Source of the DNA: Azonexus fungiphilus
GTDB lineage: Bacteria; Pseudomonadota; Gammaproteobacteria; Burkholderiales; Rhodocyclaceae
Direction of reading: 5' to 3'
DNA: 64,000 nucleotides
Assembly (NCBI RefSeq): GCF_003634965.1
Contig: NZ_RBXP01000016.1
Span: 259,778-323,777, forward strand
Position 1 is the first letter of the stretch. Every line of letters begins with the position of its first letter. This document shows positions 55,261-64,000 of the stretch, piece by piece. Below the pieces are notes generated by a model. That model was given only the letters and a program-made list of their open reading frames with translations. It ran no database searches and was not told where the DNA came from. The position numbers and the translations under genes were made by a program.

Positions 55261-55715
55261 GTCTCGAACTGAAAGCCGGCCCGACCTCGCTCGAGCGCCT
55301 GGCAACCGCGCTGGCGCGGATGCAGCAAAAACATGGTTTTCTGACGGTCGACCGTGAACATCCGCAATTTCCCGCCGGCCTGGCGGCGCTGCTGCTCACC
55401 GACGACCCGCAGCGCAACCTGGAAGTGCTCGATGCCTGCGTGATCCTGCCCGAGGCGCTCAACGGCCTCGGCGCCGAGGTCACCCGCCTGGTTGCCGGCC
55501 CGGAAGCCGCCGCCGCGCTGATGCAGCGCTTCGCCATCGCGCGCGCCCCGGCCGTCGTTTTCCTGCGTGACGGCGAGTATCTCGGCAGCCTCAACGGCAT
55601 CCGCGACTGGCAGGAATACCGCGACGAAGTCGCCCGTCTCGCCGCCGGCCCCGCCCGGCCGCGTCCGATTGCCATCCCGGTGCGCGGCGCCGGCCAGCCA
55701 GGAGCCTGCGCATGA
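55257..55715 (+). CDS. hupG: hydrogenase expression protein HupG (HyaE-like)
   Basis: A 152-residue protein of the HyaE/HupG family with a thioredoxin-like fold but no CxxC motif. Visible family segments are LLLTDDPQRNLEVLDACVILPEAL (in part) near residue 40 and RAPAVVFLRDGEYLGSLNGIRDW (in part) near residue 95. It is thought to act as a chaperone of the small subunit before Tat export. The palindrome-like TGACGGTCGACCGTGA at 55342-55357 lies in the coding region and encodes LTVDRE. Confidence 0.9.
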   Translation: MSLELKAGPTSLERLATALARMQQKHGFLTVDREHPQFPAGLAALLLTDDPQRNLEVLDACVILPEALNGLGAEVTRLVAGPEAAAALMQRFAIARAPAVVFLRDGEYLGSLNGIRDWQEYRDEVARLAAGPARPRPIAIPVRGAGQPGACA

Positions 55716-56587
55716 ACCCGTCCACGCTGCGTCCCTTCCCGATCTCCGTCTTCGCCATGGGCCCGCTCACCGGCCCCGGGTCGCAGGGCGACGAAGCCCC
55801 CGCCTACCTGCCGATGCCGCAGGGCATGCAGACCTTCGCCGCGCCCTACCTGCCGGAAAATGCGGCGCCGGAAACCGTTGCCGCGGTGCTCGCGCTGCTC
55901 GGCGAGTTTGTCGCCGCGGCCGGCCGCCAGGGGCTGGCCGGTGCGGCCAGCGTCGATCTGCTCGGCCAGCCGGCGGCGGTGCGCGAGCTGATCAACCAGT
56001 CGCTCGGCTTCGGCGAAGTCAGCGCCTTCACCACCGCGCCGCGCCACTGGCGCGTCCAGGAAACCGCCTTCGCCGGCTTCTGGCGCGTGCTCGAGGTCGG
56101 CGACGACGGCCGCTTCCTCGCCGACCGTCTGGAAACCGGCGCCATTCCCGGCGTGCTCCTCGACGCGATGCAAGCCTGCGCCGGCAGCACGCTGGCGCCG
56201 CCCGACTACGCCGCCGGCTGCATGAACGCCCAGGCGCTGGTCGAGGAAATCCGCATGCAGGCGGCCGCCTGGCAGCCCGGCGACGCTGCCCACGTCATCA
56301 ACCTGAGCCTGCTGCCGGTCAGCGAGGCCGACCTCGACACGCTCTACGGCTGGCTCGGCCACCGCGAGGTGTCGATCCTGTCGCGCGGCTACGGCAACTG
56401 CCGGATCACCAGCACGCGGCTGAGGAACGTCTGGTGGGTCCAGTACTTCAACAGCATGGACACGCTGATCCTCAATTCGCTCGAGGTCGTCGGCGTTCCC
56501 GACGTCGCGCTCGCCGCCGCCGACGACTTTGCCGATTCGCTCGAACGCCTCCGGGAATACCTGGCGCTGATGGCGGAGCCGGCATGA
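55712..56587 (+). CDS. hupH: hydrogenase expression protein HupH (HyaF-like)
   Basis: A 291-residue soluble protein of the HupH/HyaF family, needed for maturation of the small-subunit clusters, mainly in the presence of oxygen. Conserved segments are FAMGPLTGPGSQGDEAPAYLPMP (in part) near residue 13, GEVSAFTTAPRHWRVQETAFAG (in part) near residue 98, and ILSRGYGNCRITSTRLRNVWWVQYFN (in part) near residue 229. It overlaps hupG and hupI by 4 bases. Confidence 0.92.
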   Translation: MNPSTLRPFPISVFAMGPLTGPGSQGDEAPAYLPMPQGMQTFAAPYLPENAAPETVAAVLALLGEFVAAAGRQGLAGAASVDLLGQPAAVRELINQSLGFGEVSAFTTAPRHWRVQETAFAGFWRVLEVGDDGRFLADRLETGAIPGVLLDAMQACAGSTLAPPDYAAGCMNAQALVEEIRMQAAAWQPGDAAHVINLSLLPVSEADLDTLYGWLGHREVSILSRGYGNCRITSTRLRNVWWVQYFNSMDTLILNSLEVVGVPDVALAAADDFADSLERLREYLALMAEPA

Positions 56588-56784
56588 TCTTCGAAGGCAG
56601 CTTCCGTGCCGTGCAGCCCGACGACCGCCTTGAATGCGGCGTCTGCTGGTGGGTGTACGACCCGGCGGCGGGCGACGACGTGCGCGGCATCGCGCCCGGC
56701 ACGCCCTTCGCCGAGCTGCCCGACGACTGGTGCTGCCCCGGCTGCGACGCCGGCAAGCACAAGTTCATGGTGCTGGCGGCGTGA
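56584..56784 (+). CDS. hupI: rubredoxin HupI
   Basis: A 66-residue rubredoxin. One iron is bound by four cysteines in CGVCWWVYDP (residues 18-27) and WCCPGCDAGKHKF (about 49-61). HupI-type rubredoxins sit inside hydrogenase operons and are thought to supply electrons or protect the maturing enzyme under oxygen. It overlaps hupH (ATGA) and hupJ (GTGA). Confidence 0.93.
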   Translation: MIFEGSFRAVQPDDRLECGVCWWVYDPAAGDDVRGIAPGTPFAELPDDWCCPGCDAGKHKFMVLAA

Positions 56785-57254
56785 AAATCTGGCCTGAGGA
56801 CCCGTCGACCGTGATCGTCGCGGTCTTTTCCGGGATCGCGGCGACGCGCATGGCCGGCCTGCCGATCTGCAACCCGGCGCTGGCGGTCGAGGCCATCGGT
56901 TTCCGGCAGGCGGACAGCGGTCACTGGGTGGGCGCCCTGGTCACGCCGTGGGCGATCAACCTGCTCTGCCTGCCCGGCCACGCCGACTGGCCGGCGGCCG
57001 CGGCCGGCAGCCACTGCGACTGGGCATTTCCGTCCGGCGTCTATGAATTCATCGTCGCCGACGAGGCCAGCCTCGGCCGCTACCACCTCTGCTCGCTGTT
57101 CTCGCCGGCCGGCGAGTTCGCCAGCCATGAGCAGGCCCGACTGACTGCGCTGGCGGCGATCACCGCGCTGTTCAACGACCCGCTCGCCGCGCCGCCGGCG
57201 CCGGTCGATGCGGCGCCGGCCGGGCGCCGCGCCTTCCTCGGCCTGCGCGGATGA
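56781..57254 (+). CDS. hupJ: [NiFe]-hydrogenase assembly chaperone HupJ (HybE family)
   Basis: A 157-residue HybE/HupJ-family protein starting at a GTG that overlaps the hupI stop. The core is GHWVGALVTPWAINLLCLPG near residue 45, followed by FPSGVYEFIVAD and LGRYHLCSLFSP. The family chaperones the small subunit or its Tat export. A paralog is encoded at 61869. It ends RRAFLGLRG and overlaps hupK. Confidence 0.9.
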   Translation: MKIWPEDPSTVIVAVFSGIAATRMAGLPICNPALAVEAIGFRQADSGHWVGALVTPWAINLLCLPGHADWPAAAAGSHCDWAFPSGVYEFIVADEASLGRYHLCSLFSPAGEFASHEQARLTALAAITALFNDPLAAPPAPVDAAPAGRRAFLGLRG

Positions 57255-58153
57255 ATCCGGCCGGCTCGCTGACCATCCGCGCCGCCTTCGCCGACGGCGG
57301 CGTGCGCGTCGACGCGGTGGTCCTCGAGCGGCCGCCGTTGACGCGGCTGTTCGTCGGCCAGAACGCCGACGCTGCGGTGCGCCTGGTTCCCCATCTCTAT
57401 GCGCTGTGCGCCGAGGCCCAGCGCTTGACCGCGCAGGCCGCGCTGGCCGCGGCCGACGGCCGGACGCCGGCGCGCAGCGAGCTCGACGAGCGCCTGCTGT
57501 GGCTGGAAATGCTGCACGAGAACCTGTGGCGGTTGCTGCTCGACTGGCCGGTGGCCTGCGGCCTGCTGCCCGCACGCGATGCCTTCGTCGCCTGGCGCAG
57601 CGACCGGCTCGGTGTCGATGGCGCCGCCGCGACCCGCCGGCTGATCGACGAGACGCTCTGTCCGCTCGTTGAAAAATGCCGTCAGACGCTGGTCGACCGT
57701 GGCATTGCGCCGACCTGGCCGGCGCCCGATGCCGGCGCCTGGCTGAGCTGGTGGCGGGCCGCCGACGCTGCCCCGGCGCCGCGCCCGGCGCCGCCCGAGG
57801 ACATCACCGCTGCCTGGCTGGCCCGCGTCGCCGACGTCGCCCGCGCCGCTGCCGCGCTCGAGGCCGGCGAGCCGTTCCCGCTGGTCGCCGCCGGCGGCGA
57901 CGGTTTCGGCGTGGCGCAGAGCGTCACCGCCCGTGGCCTGCTGACGCATGCAATCGCCGTCGAGCAGGGGCGGGTGAAGCGGTATCATCTCGAAGCGCCG
58001 ACCGACGCCTGCTTTGCCGGCCGCGAGGCGCTGGCGGCACTGCTCGCCGGGCGTCGCTTCGACGCCGCGGCAGCGGCCCGGATCGGCCTGGAAACGGCGA
58101 TCCTGGCGCTCGATCCGTGCCTGCCCTACGCAGTGGAGTGGAAAGATGCATGA
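57251..58153 (+). CDS. hupK: hydrogenase maturation protein HupK
   Basis: A 300-residue protein related to the hydrogenase large subunit but without the nickel cysteines; it keeps the PPLTRLFVGQNADAAVRLVPHLYALC (in part) region near residue 28. HupK (HoxV) is thought to be a scaffold on which the Fe(CN)2CO cofactor is built before transfer to HupL. It overlaps hupJ by 4 bases and hypA by 8 bases. Confidence 0.88.
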   Translation: MNPAGSLTIRAAFADGGVRVDAVVLERPPLTRLFVGQNADAAVRLVPHLYALCAEAQRLTAQAALAAADGRTPARSELDERLLWLEMLHENLWRLLLDWPVACGLLPARDAFVAWRSDRLGVDGAAATRRLIDETLCPLVEKCRQTLVDRGIAPTWPAPDAGAWLSWWRAADAAPAPRPAPPEDITAAWLARVADVARAAAALEAGEPFPLVAAGGDGFGVAQSVTARGLLTHAIAVEQGRVKRYHLEAPTDACFAGREALAALLAGRRFDAAAAARIGLETAILALDPCLPYAVEWKDA

Positions 58154-58487
58154 AATGTCGCTGGCCGAAGGCATCATCGAACTGGTCGAGGACACCGCGC
58201 GGCGCGAGAACGCCGCCCGGGTCGGCCTGGTCGTGCTCGAGATCGGCCAGCTGTCGTCGGTCGAGCCGGAAGCGCTGCGCTTCTGCTTCGACGTCGTCAC
58301 CCGGGGCGGCATTGCCGACGGTGCGGCGCTGGAAATCGTCGCCGTGCCCGGCGCCGGCTGGTGCATGCCGTGCGCGGCAACGGTGCCGATCAGCGAGCTT
58401 TACGGCGCCTGCCCGGTCTGCGGCAGCCACCAGGTTCAACCCACGGCCGGCACCGAGATGCGGGTGCGGGAAATCGCCATCGAATAA
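58146..58487 (+). CDS. hypA: nickel insertion protein HypA
   Basis: A 113-residue nickel metallochaperone. The N-terminal [10 protein letters not shown] supplies the nickel ligand His2. The zinc site is [10 protein letters not shown] and ACPVCGSH, two CxxC pairs near residues 73 and 92. It passes nickel with HypB to the large subunit. The ATG at 58146 overlaps hupK by 8 bases. Confidence 0.94.
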   Translation: MHEMSLAEGIIELVEDTARRENAARVGLVVLEIGQLSSVEPEALRFCFDVVTRGGIADGAALEIVAVPGAGWCMPCAATVPISELYGACPVCGSHQVQPTAGTEMRVREIAIE

Positions 58488-58504
58488 GAATCAGGAGACC
58501 AATC

Positions 58505-59560
58505 ATGTGTACAGTTTGCGGCTGCGCTGACGGCGAAGTGAGAATCGAGGGCGGGGCGCACGCGCACCGCCATGTCCATGCCGACGGCACGGTGCACGAG
58601 CACGGCCATGCGCACGATCACGAGCATGCGCACAGCCACGATGGCGAAATCGCCGATGCCCACGGCCATACCCATACGCACGCCGACGGCACGACGCATG
58701 TGCACGAGCACGTCCATCACGGCGAACACGCCCACGTACATGGTCATGACCACGATCACCATCATCACCACCACGGCGACCTCGACTACGGCAGCGGCCC
58801 GGCGCGCGCCCACGTTCCCGGCATGAGCCAGGCGCGCATGGTGCAGATCGAGCGCGACATCCTGTCCAAGAACGACGGCTACGCAACGAAGAACCGCGCC
58901 TGGTTCGACGAGCACGGCGTCTTCGCGCTCAACCTGGTATCCAGCCCGGGCTCGGGCAAGACGACGCTGCTGGTCAAGACCATCGAGGCGCTGCAGGCGC
59001 GGCTCGCCATCGCCGTCGTCGAAGGCGACCAGCAGACCGCCAACGACGCCGAGCGCATCCGCGCGACCGGCGCCCCGGCGCTACAGATCAACACCGGCAA
59101 GGGCTGCCACCTCGACGCGCACATGGTCGGCCACGCCATGGAACGCCTGCAGCCGGCCGACGGCTCGTTGTTCCTCATCGAGAACGTCGGCAACCTCGTC
59201 TGCCCGGCCGCCTTCGACCTCGGCGAGCAGCACAAGGTGGCGATCCTCTCGGTCACCGAGGGCGAGGACAAGCCGCTCAAGTACCCGGACATGTTCGCCG
59301 CCGCCGACGTGATGCTGCTCAACAAGTGCGACCTGCTGCCCTATCTGCAGTTCGACGCCGACCTCGCCGAAGCCAACGCCCGCCGCGTCAATCCGAAGCT
59401 GACCGTGTTCCGCGTCTCGGCGACGACGGGCGAGGGCATGGCCGACTGGCTGGCCTGGATCGAAAGCGGCGTCGCCGGCCAGCGCGCCCGTCTGGCCGAC
59501 GACGTCGCCGCGCTGAAGGCGCGCATCGCCGACCTGGAGCGACAGCTGGCGGCCAAGTGA
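58505..59560 (+). CDS. hypB: hydrogenase nickel incorporation GTPase HypB, His-rich
   Basis: A 351-residue GTPase. Residues 2-7 carry the high-affinity nickel motif CTVCGC. Residues about 19-91 hold 32 histidines, interleaved with Asp, Glu, Ala and Gly, a nickel store. The GTPase domain follows with [14 protein letters not shown] near residue 145 and NKCDLLPY near residue 275. The C-terminus forms a coiled helix. It delivers nickel with HypA and, through its His-rich region, buffers it. The overlap with hypF is a GTGA. Confidence 0.95.
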   Translation: MCTVCGCADGEVRIEGGAHAHRHVHADGTVHEHGHAHDHEHAHSHDGEIADAHGHTHTHADGTTHVHEHVHHGEHAHVHGHDHDHHHHHHGDLDYGSGPARAHVPGMSQARMVQIERDILSKNDGYATKNRAWFDEHGVFALNLVSSPGSGKTTLLVKTIEALQARLAIAVVEGDQQTANDAERIRATGAPALQINTGKGCHLDAHMVGHAMERLQPADGSLFLIENVGNLVCPAAFDLGEQHKVAILSVTEGEDKPLKYPDMFAAADVMLLNKCDLLPYLQFDADLAEANARRVNPKLTVFRVSATTGEGMADWLAWIESGVAGQRARLADDVAALKARIADLERQLAAK

Positions 59561-61872
59561 GCGCTCGCCTGCTGCACATCCGCGGCCTCGTTCAGGGCGT
59601 CGGCTTTCGCCCCTACGTCTGGCGGCTGGCCGGCGAACTCGGCATCGCCGGCTGGGTGCGCAACGACGGCGACGGCGTCACACTGCTCGCCGCCGGCGCC
59701 CGGCTGGACGACTTCCTCGCCCGCCTGCCGCGCGAAATCCCGCCGCTCGCCCGCATCGACGCCATCGACAGCAGTGCCAGCGACGAACGCCCGGCGCCCG
59801 GCTTCGTCATCCGCGACAGCGTCGCCGGCGCGGTGCGCACCGCCATCGGCCCGGACTCAGCGATCTGCCCGGACTGCATCGCCGACCTCTGCGACCCGAC
59901 CAACCGCCGCTGGCGCTACGCCTTCACCACCTGCACCCACTGCGGCCCGCGCCATACCGTCAGCGCCGGCATTCCCTACGACCGCGCCCGTACCAGCCTG
60001 GCCGCTTTTCCGCTGTGCGCGCCGTGCACGAGCGAATACACCGACCCGGCCGACCGCCGCTTTCACGCCGAAACCACCTGCTGCCCGGATTGTGGACCGC
60101 AGTTGCAACTGCTCGATGAAAATGGCGCCGATCTGACGGTCGACCGTCAGATTCCGGCAAAAACCACCGACCCCATCGCCGCCACGCTCGCCCTGCTGCG
60201 CGCCGGCCGTATCGTCGCGATCAAGGGCCTGGGCGGCTTCCACCTCGCCTGCGACGCGCGCAATCCCGACGCCGTCGCCGAACTGCGCCGGCGCAAGGCG
60301 CGTGAGGCCAAGCCTTTCGCCGTGATGGGCCTCAACCCCGGCGCGCTCGCCGCTTTCGCCGAGTTCGGCGACGGCGAGCGGGCGCTGTTCGCCGATCTCG
60401 CCGCGCCCATCGTCCTCTGCCGCAAGGGTGCCGGCGAACTGGCCGGCGTCGCCCCCGGCCTGCCCTGGCTCGGCGTCATGCGCCCGGCGACCCCCTTACA
60501 TCTGCTGCTCTGGCACGAAGCCGCCGGCCGTCCCGCCGGCACCGCCTGGCTCGCCGAGGAAAACGACCTGCTGCTGGTGATGACCAGCGCCAACCCGCAG
60601 GGCGAGCCGCTGGTCACCGGCAACGCCGAAGCCTTGCAGCGCCTGAACGGCATCGCCGACGCCTTCCTGATGCACGACCGCGACATCGTTGTCCGCTGCG
60701 ACGATTCGGTGGTGCGCGTGGCCGATGGCGCGCCGGCCTTCCTGCGCCGCGCCCGCGGCTACGTGCCGCTGCCGATTGCACTCACCGACGACGGCCCGCC
60801 GGTGCTGGCGCTCGGCGCCCACCTGAAGAACGCCGTCTGCGTGCTGCGCGGGCGCGAGGCTTTCGTTTCGCAGCACATCGGCAGCCTCGACAACGCGGCG
60901 ACGCTGGCTTTTCTCGAAGAAACCGTCGCCCACCTGCTCGCCGTGCTCGACGTCAAACCGGCGCTGATCGCCCACGACCTGCACCCGGACTACGCGTCGA
61001 CCGCGCTGGCCCTGCGCCTGGCCGGCGAATTCGGCGTGCCGGCGCGCGCCGTCGGCCATCATCACGCGCATATTGGCGCGATCTGCGCCGAACATGGCGT
61101 CAACGGCCCGTTGCTCGGGCTGGCGCTCGACGGCGTCGGCCTCGGCCCGGATGGCGGCGCCTGGGGCGGCGAGCTGCTGCGCGTCGACGGCGCCGACTGT
61201 CACCGCCTCGGCCATCTGCGCCCGCTGGCCCTGCCCGGCGGCGACCGCGCGGCGCGCGAGCCGTGGCGGATGGCGATTGCCGCGCTGCACGGCGCCGGCC
61301 TCGGCGACCAGGCCGCCGACTGGCTGGCGCGCACCTGGCCGGAACGCGAAGCCGGCCCGCTGCTGACGCTGCTCGACCGCCAACTGCGCTGCCCGCCGAC
61401 TTCCAGCCTCGGCCGCTGGTTCGACGCCGCCGCCGGCCTGCTCGGCGTGCGCGACGTTTCGCGCTACGAAGGGCAGGCGGCGATGGAGCTCGAAGGCCGG
61501 GCGGCAGCGCACGGACCGGTCGAACCCTTGGCCGGCGGCTGGCGGATAGCCGGCGATATCCTCGACTTCTCGCCGCTGCTGCCGGCGCTGCTCGACAGCA
61601 TGGATGCCGGACAAGGCGCCGCGCTGTTCCACGCCACCGTCGCCGCCGGCCTCGCCGAGTGGGCGATGTTTGCGGTCGACCGCGAAAAACTTGCGAAAAT
61701 GGCGGTCGGCGGCGGCTGCGCGGCGAACGCGATCCTCCTCGACGCGCTGCGCCGCCGTTTGACGGCGGCCGGCATCGAAGTCCTCGAAGCGCGCGCCGTC
61801 CCCGCCGGCGACGGCGGTCTGGCGCTGGGCCAGGCCTGGGTCGCGCGGCAAATGCACGGAGACAAGGCATGA
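59557..61872 (+). CDS. hypF: carbamoyltransferase HypF
   Basis: A 771-residue enzyme that makes the cyanide ligands from carbamoyl phosphate. In order: an acylphosphatase domain (1-90, [16 protein letters not shown]); two zinc fingers ([11 protein letters not shown] to CTHCGPRHT, and [11 protein letters not shown] to CCPDCGPQ, about residues 105-185); a YrdC-like domain (about 200-390, [12 protein letters not shown]); and a Kae1-like domain (about 400-765, [16 protein letters not shown] and [13 protein letters not shown]). It starts at the GTG at 59557 overlapping hypB. The linker before the YrdC domain holds a 22-bp palindrome (60131-60152) that encodes DLTVDRQI. Confidence 0.94.
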   Translation: MSARLLHIRGLVQGVGFRPYVWRLAGELGIAGWVRNDGDGVTLLAAGARLDDFLARLPREIPPLARIDAIDSSASDERPAPGFVIRDSVAGAVRTAIGPDSAICPDCIADLCDPTNRRWRYAFTTCTHCGPRHTVSAGIPYDRARTSLAAFPLCAPCTSEYTDPADRRFHAETTCCPDCGPQLQLLDENGADLTVDRQIPAKTTDPIAATLALLRAGRIVAIKGLGGFHLACDARNPDAVAELRRRKAREAKPFAVMGLNPGALAAFAEFGDGERALFADLAAPIVLCRKGAGELAGVAPGLPWLGVMRPATPLHLLLWHEAAGRPAGTAWLAEENDLLLVMTSANPQGEPLVTGNAEALQRLNGIADAFLMHDRDIVVRCDDSVVRVADGAPAFLRRARGYVPLPIALTDDGPPVLALGAHLKNAVCVLRGREAFVSQHIGSLDNAATLAFLEETVAHLLAVLDVKPALIAHDLHPDYASTALALRLAGEFGVPARAVGHHHAHIGAICAEHGVNGPLLGLALDGVGLGPDGGAWGGELLRVDGADCHRLGHLRPLALPGGDRAAREPWRMAIAALHGAGLGDQAADWLARTWPEREAGPLLTLLDRQLRCPPTSSLGRWFDAAAGLLGVRDVSRYEGQAAMELEGRAAAHGPVEPLAGGWRIAGDILDFSPLLPALLDSMDAGQGAALFHATVAAGLAEWAMFAVDREKLAKMAVGGGCAANAILLDALRRRLTAAGIEVLEARAVPAGDGGLALGQAWVARQMHGDKA
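60131..60152. repeat. 22-bp perfect palindrome inside hypF
   Basis: ATCTGACGGTC is followed by its exact reverse complement, centred on GTCGAC. It shares the 16-bp core TGACGGTCGACCGTCA with the repeat at 29371-29396. It falls in the variable linker between the zinc-finger and YrdC-like domains, keeps the reading frame, and is flanked by GCCG and CCGGC. Confidence 0.7.
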
Positions 61873-62366
61873 ACACACCGGCCAGCGCCGCCATCCACAC
61901 CGACAACCCGGCGCCGCGCGTGCTCGCCCGTTACCGGCGCTGGCAGGCAGCGCTGAACGGCGGCCATCCCGGCCTCTCGGTCGACATCGCCGGCTTCCGG
62001 CGCTATCGCGGCGACTGGATCGGCGCCGTCGTCACCCCCTGGTTCATCCACCTCTTGCTGCTCCCCGGCGGCGGCGAACTGTGGCGCGAGCTGCCGGTCG
62101 AACAGACACTGCGCGTCGGCTTCCCGGCCGGCGATCTCGACCTGATCAGCGAACGCAGCGACGACGCCGACCTGCCGGCGAGCTTCTTCGTCCCCATCCT
62201 GGCGCCGGTCGACGAACTCGCCGATCAGGACGCCGCGCTGCGCACCGCGATGGACGCGCTGCACCTGCTTTTCGAACCGCCGGCCGCCGCGCCGACGCCC
62301 CCGAACCCCGAGCCGCAACCGGTCGACCGGCGCGGCTTCTTCCGCCGCCTGGCCGGGCGCGGTTGA
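61869..62366 (+). CDS. second HybE/HupJ-family assembly protein
   Basis: A 165-residue paralog of HupJ. DWIGAVVTPWFIHLLLLPGG near residue 56 and VGFPAGDLDLISE near residue 80 align with HupJ, and both proteins end in a similar basic tail (RRGFFRRLAGRG here). It lies between hypF and hypC, where the usual order has none. It overlaps hypF by 4 bases. Either a duplication with divided roles or a partner for another redox enzyme is possible. Confidence 0.85.
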   Translation: MNTPASAAIHTDNPAPRVLARYRRWQAALNGGHPGLSVDIAGFRRYRGDWIGAVVTPWFIHLLLLPGGGELWRELPVEQTLRVGFPAGDLDLISERSDDADLPASFFVPILAPVDELADQDAALRTAMDALHLLFEPPAAAPTPPNPEPQPVDRRGFFRRLAGRG

Positions 62367-62387
62367 ACTCCCCCGAAAGGAAGCCCC

Positions 62388-62636
62388 ATGTGTCTCGCGA
62401 TTCCCGCCCAGGTCGTCGAACTGCGTGACGGCGACAATGCCGTCGTCGATCTTGCCGGCGTGCGCAAGGAAATCTCGCTGTCGCTGGTCGAAGGCGTCGC
62501 CGTCGGCGACTACGTCATCGTCCATGTCGGCTTTGCGCTGAACAAGCTCGATCCGGAAGAAGCCGAGCAGACGCTCAAGCTTTTTGCCGAAATGGGGCAG
62601 TTGACCGTGGACGGCGACGGCCTGACGCTGCACTGA
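62388..62636 (+). CDS. hypC: hydrogenase chaperone HypC
   Basis: An 82-residue protein with the N-terminal MCLAIPAQVVEL and Cys2 that binds the iron cofactor intermediate with HypD. The rest is the small OB-fold barrel plus a C-terminal helix (NKLDPEEAEQTLKLFAEM). GAAAGGAAG lies before the ATG. It shares one base with hypD (TGATG). Confidence 0.95.
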   Translation: MCLAIPAQVVELRDGDNAVVDLAGVRKEISLSLVEGVAVGDYVIVHVGFALNKLDPEEAEQTLKLFAEMGQLTVDGDGLTLH

Positions 62637-63763
62637 TGAAATACATCGACGAATTCCGCGACGGCGAGGTGGCGCAGAAGATCGCCGCCAGCATCCGCGC
62701 CGAGGCCGACCCGAACCGCCACTACCATTTCATGGAATTCTGCGGCGGCCACACCCACGCCATCTCGCGCTACGGCGTCTCCGACCTGCTGCCGGCCAAC
62801 GTGCGCATGATCCACGGCCCCGGCTGCCCGGTCTGTGTGTTGCCGATCGGCCGCGTCGACCAGGCCATCCGCCTGGCGCTCGACGAGGGCGTGACCTTGT
62901 GCACCTACGGCGACTGCCTGCGTGTGCCGGCCTCCGACGGCTTGTCGCTGCTGAAAGCGAAGGCGAGGGGCGGCGACATCCGCATGGTCTACTCGAGCGC
63001 CGACGCCGTCACATTGGCGCAGAAAAACCCGGACAAACAGGTCGTCTTCTTCGCCATCGGCTTCGAAACGACGACGCCGCCCACCGCGGTGGCGATCAAG
63101 CAGGCCGCCGCGCTCGGCCTGAAGAATTTTTCCGTGCTCTGCTGTCACGTGCTGACGCCGTCGGCGATCTCCAGCATCCTCGAATCGCCGGAAGTGCGTC
63201 AGTGGGGCACCGTACCGCTCGACGGCTTCGTCGGCCCGGCGCACGTGTCGACGATCATCGGCAGCCGGCCCTACGAATTCTTCGCCGAGGAGTACCGCAA
63301 GCCGGTGGTCATCGCCGGTTTTGAGCCGCTTGACGTGATGCAGGCGATCCGCATGCTGATCCGCCAGGTCAACGAAGGCCGCGCCGAAGTCGAAAACGAG
63401 TTCTCGCGCGCCGTTGACCGCGACGGCAACCTGAAGGCGCAGGCCTTGGTCGCCGAGGTTTTCGAGATGCGCAAGCACTTCGAATGGCGGGGTTTGAACG
63501 TTTTGCCGTACTCGGCACTGCGCATTCGCGGCACGTTCGCCGAATTTGACGCGGAGAAGCGCTTTCCGGTTCGCTATGCGTCGGTGCCGGATCACAAGGC
63601 TTGTGAATGCGGGGCGATTTTGCGTGGGGTCAAGCGGCCGCAGGACTGCAAGATTTTCGGGACGGTATGTACGCCGGAGAATCCGGTGGGGTCGTGCATG
63701 GTGTCGTCGGAGGGCGCCTGTGCAGCGCATTACACTTATGGGCGGTATAAGGATGTTGGCTGA
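62636..63763 (+). CDS. hypD: hydrogenase maturation protein HypD
   Basis: A 375-residue Fe-S protein that assembles Fe(CN)2CO with HypC. Signature blocks are FMEFCGGHTHAISRYG near residue 33, IHGPGCPVCVLP near residue 60 and the thiol-rich C-terminal part (ACECGAILRG, GTVCTPENPVGSCMVSSEGAC, in parts). The protein looks complete. Its last 90 or so codons use G- and T-ending codons more than the rest of the operon. hypE, which normally follows, is not found in the 237 bases left. Confidence 0.95.
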   Translation: MKYIDEFRDGEVAQKIAASIRAEADPNRHYHFMEFCGGHTHAISRYGVSDLLPANVRMIHGPGCPVCVLPIGRVDQAIRLALDEGVTLCTYGDCLRVPASDGLSLLKAKARGGDIRMVYSSADAVTLAQKNPDKQVVFFAIGFETTTPPTAVAIKQAAALGLKNFSVLCCHVLTPSAISSILESPEVRQWGTVPLDGFVGPAHVSTIIGSRPYEFFAEEYRKPVVIAGFEPLDVMQAIRMLIRQVNEGRAEVENEFSRAVDRDGNLKAQALVAEVFEMRKHFEWRGLNVLPYSALRIRGTFAEFDAEKRFPVRYASVPDHKACECGAILRGVKRPQDCKIFGTVCTPENPVGSCMVSSEGACAAHYTYGRYKDVG

Positions 63764-64000
63764 TCCGCTGGGTTCCGCCGTTGACCGGCGGGCGTACTTT
63801 CTTTTGCTTCGCCAAAAGAAAGTAGCCAAAGAAAAGGCGACCCCCAGGTTGGCGCCCCGCTACGCGGGGTCCCTTGCGCTACTCGACGCTCCGGGCGGCT
63901 GGCTAAACTCGCCGCTGCGCGGCTCAGACAACGCCAGCCGACTTCCCCCGGACCGCCTGCGTTGCTCAGCGCCTCTCAGGGGGACCCCGAAAACCAGCGG
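63764..64000. repeat. dispersed proteobacterial repeat element
   Basis: After a short spacer, TACTTTCTTTTG (63795-63806) and CAAAAGAAAGTA (63813-63824) form perfect 12-bp arms around CTTCGC, followed by GCC-AAAGAAAAGGCGACCCC and a GC-rich part with a CCCCG-CTA-CGGGG hairpin. This sequence type recurs in noncoding DNA of beta- and gammaproteobacteria. Short open frames in it are not convincing genes. It continues past the window edge. Confidence 0.7.

Noticed and set aside
63630..63829. Short open frames in the right-edge repeat
   Set aside because: They follow the repeat inverted arms and show no codon periodicity or family motif.

Overview
The window is GC-rich, densely packed chromosomal DNA of a respiratory betaproteobacterium. 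A complete ccm cytochrome c maturation operon, an O2-tolerant uptake [NiFe]-hydrogenase, a di-heme cytochrome c peroxidase, a malonate decarboxylase cluster and a B12-dependent propionyl-CoA route together fit a Rhodocyclales genus of the Dechloromonas/Azonexus type. That placement is inferred from gene content, not from a marker gene.

Layout. 1-8960: housekeeping and accessory genes (HD hydrolase, DsbA/FrnE-like oxidoreductase, LysR regulator with a TauE/SafE permease, Tim44-like protein, cobyrinate a,c-diamide synthase, Crp/Fnr regulator divergent from a DUF962 protein, a ketopantoate-reductase-like enzyme). 8989-13436 (minus): a cobalamin uptake and adenosylation operon, btuB-btuC-btuD-cobO, behind a cobalamin riboswitch. 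13565-14371: zapB-like gene, zapA and 6S RNA, closed by a strong terminator. 14387-26411: EVE protein, a TauE/SafE permease, a GntR regulator, a TRAP transporter (dctPQM type), the malonate decarboxylase genes mdcACDE-G-B-H and a second related TauE/SafE permease. 26421-37331: enoyl-CoA hydratase, DUF485 protein plus acetate symporter, a second GntR regulator, then methylmalonyl-CoA mutase, meaB, pccB and pccA. 37335-43910 (minus): ccmABCDEFGHI. 44035-46103: cytochrome c peroxidase divergent from oxyR. 46085-50338 (minus): a 1417-residue CBS/GAF/PAS/GGDEF/EAL protein with a C-terminal zinc-binding CZB domain. 50372-63763: a sigma-54-type promoter followed by hupSLC, an internal terminator, hupDFGHIJK and hypAB-F-(hybE-like)-C-D. 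hypE is not in the window. The right edge holds a repeat element.

The parts connect. Scavenged and adenosylated B12 feeds the mutase that follows propionyl-CoA carboxylase. Malonate, acetate and propionate are taken up or activated as small carbon sources. The ccm operon matures the peroxidase and other c-type cytochromes. Hydrogenase electrons enter the quinone pool through cytochrome b. FNR-like, OxyR-like, sigma-54 and GntR-type sites point to control by oxygen, peroxide and substrate.

The features most worth a second look are the CBS/GAF/PAS/GGDEF/EAL/CZB protein with a cysteine cluster in one GAF domain, perfect 22-26 bp palindromes sharing one core (one of them inside hypF), the regulatory architecture upstream of the hydrogenase, and a probably leaderless zapB message.
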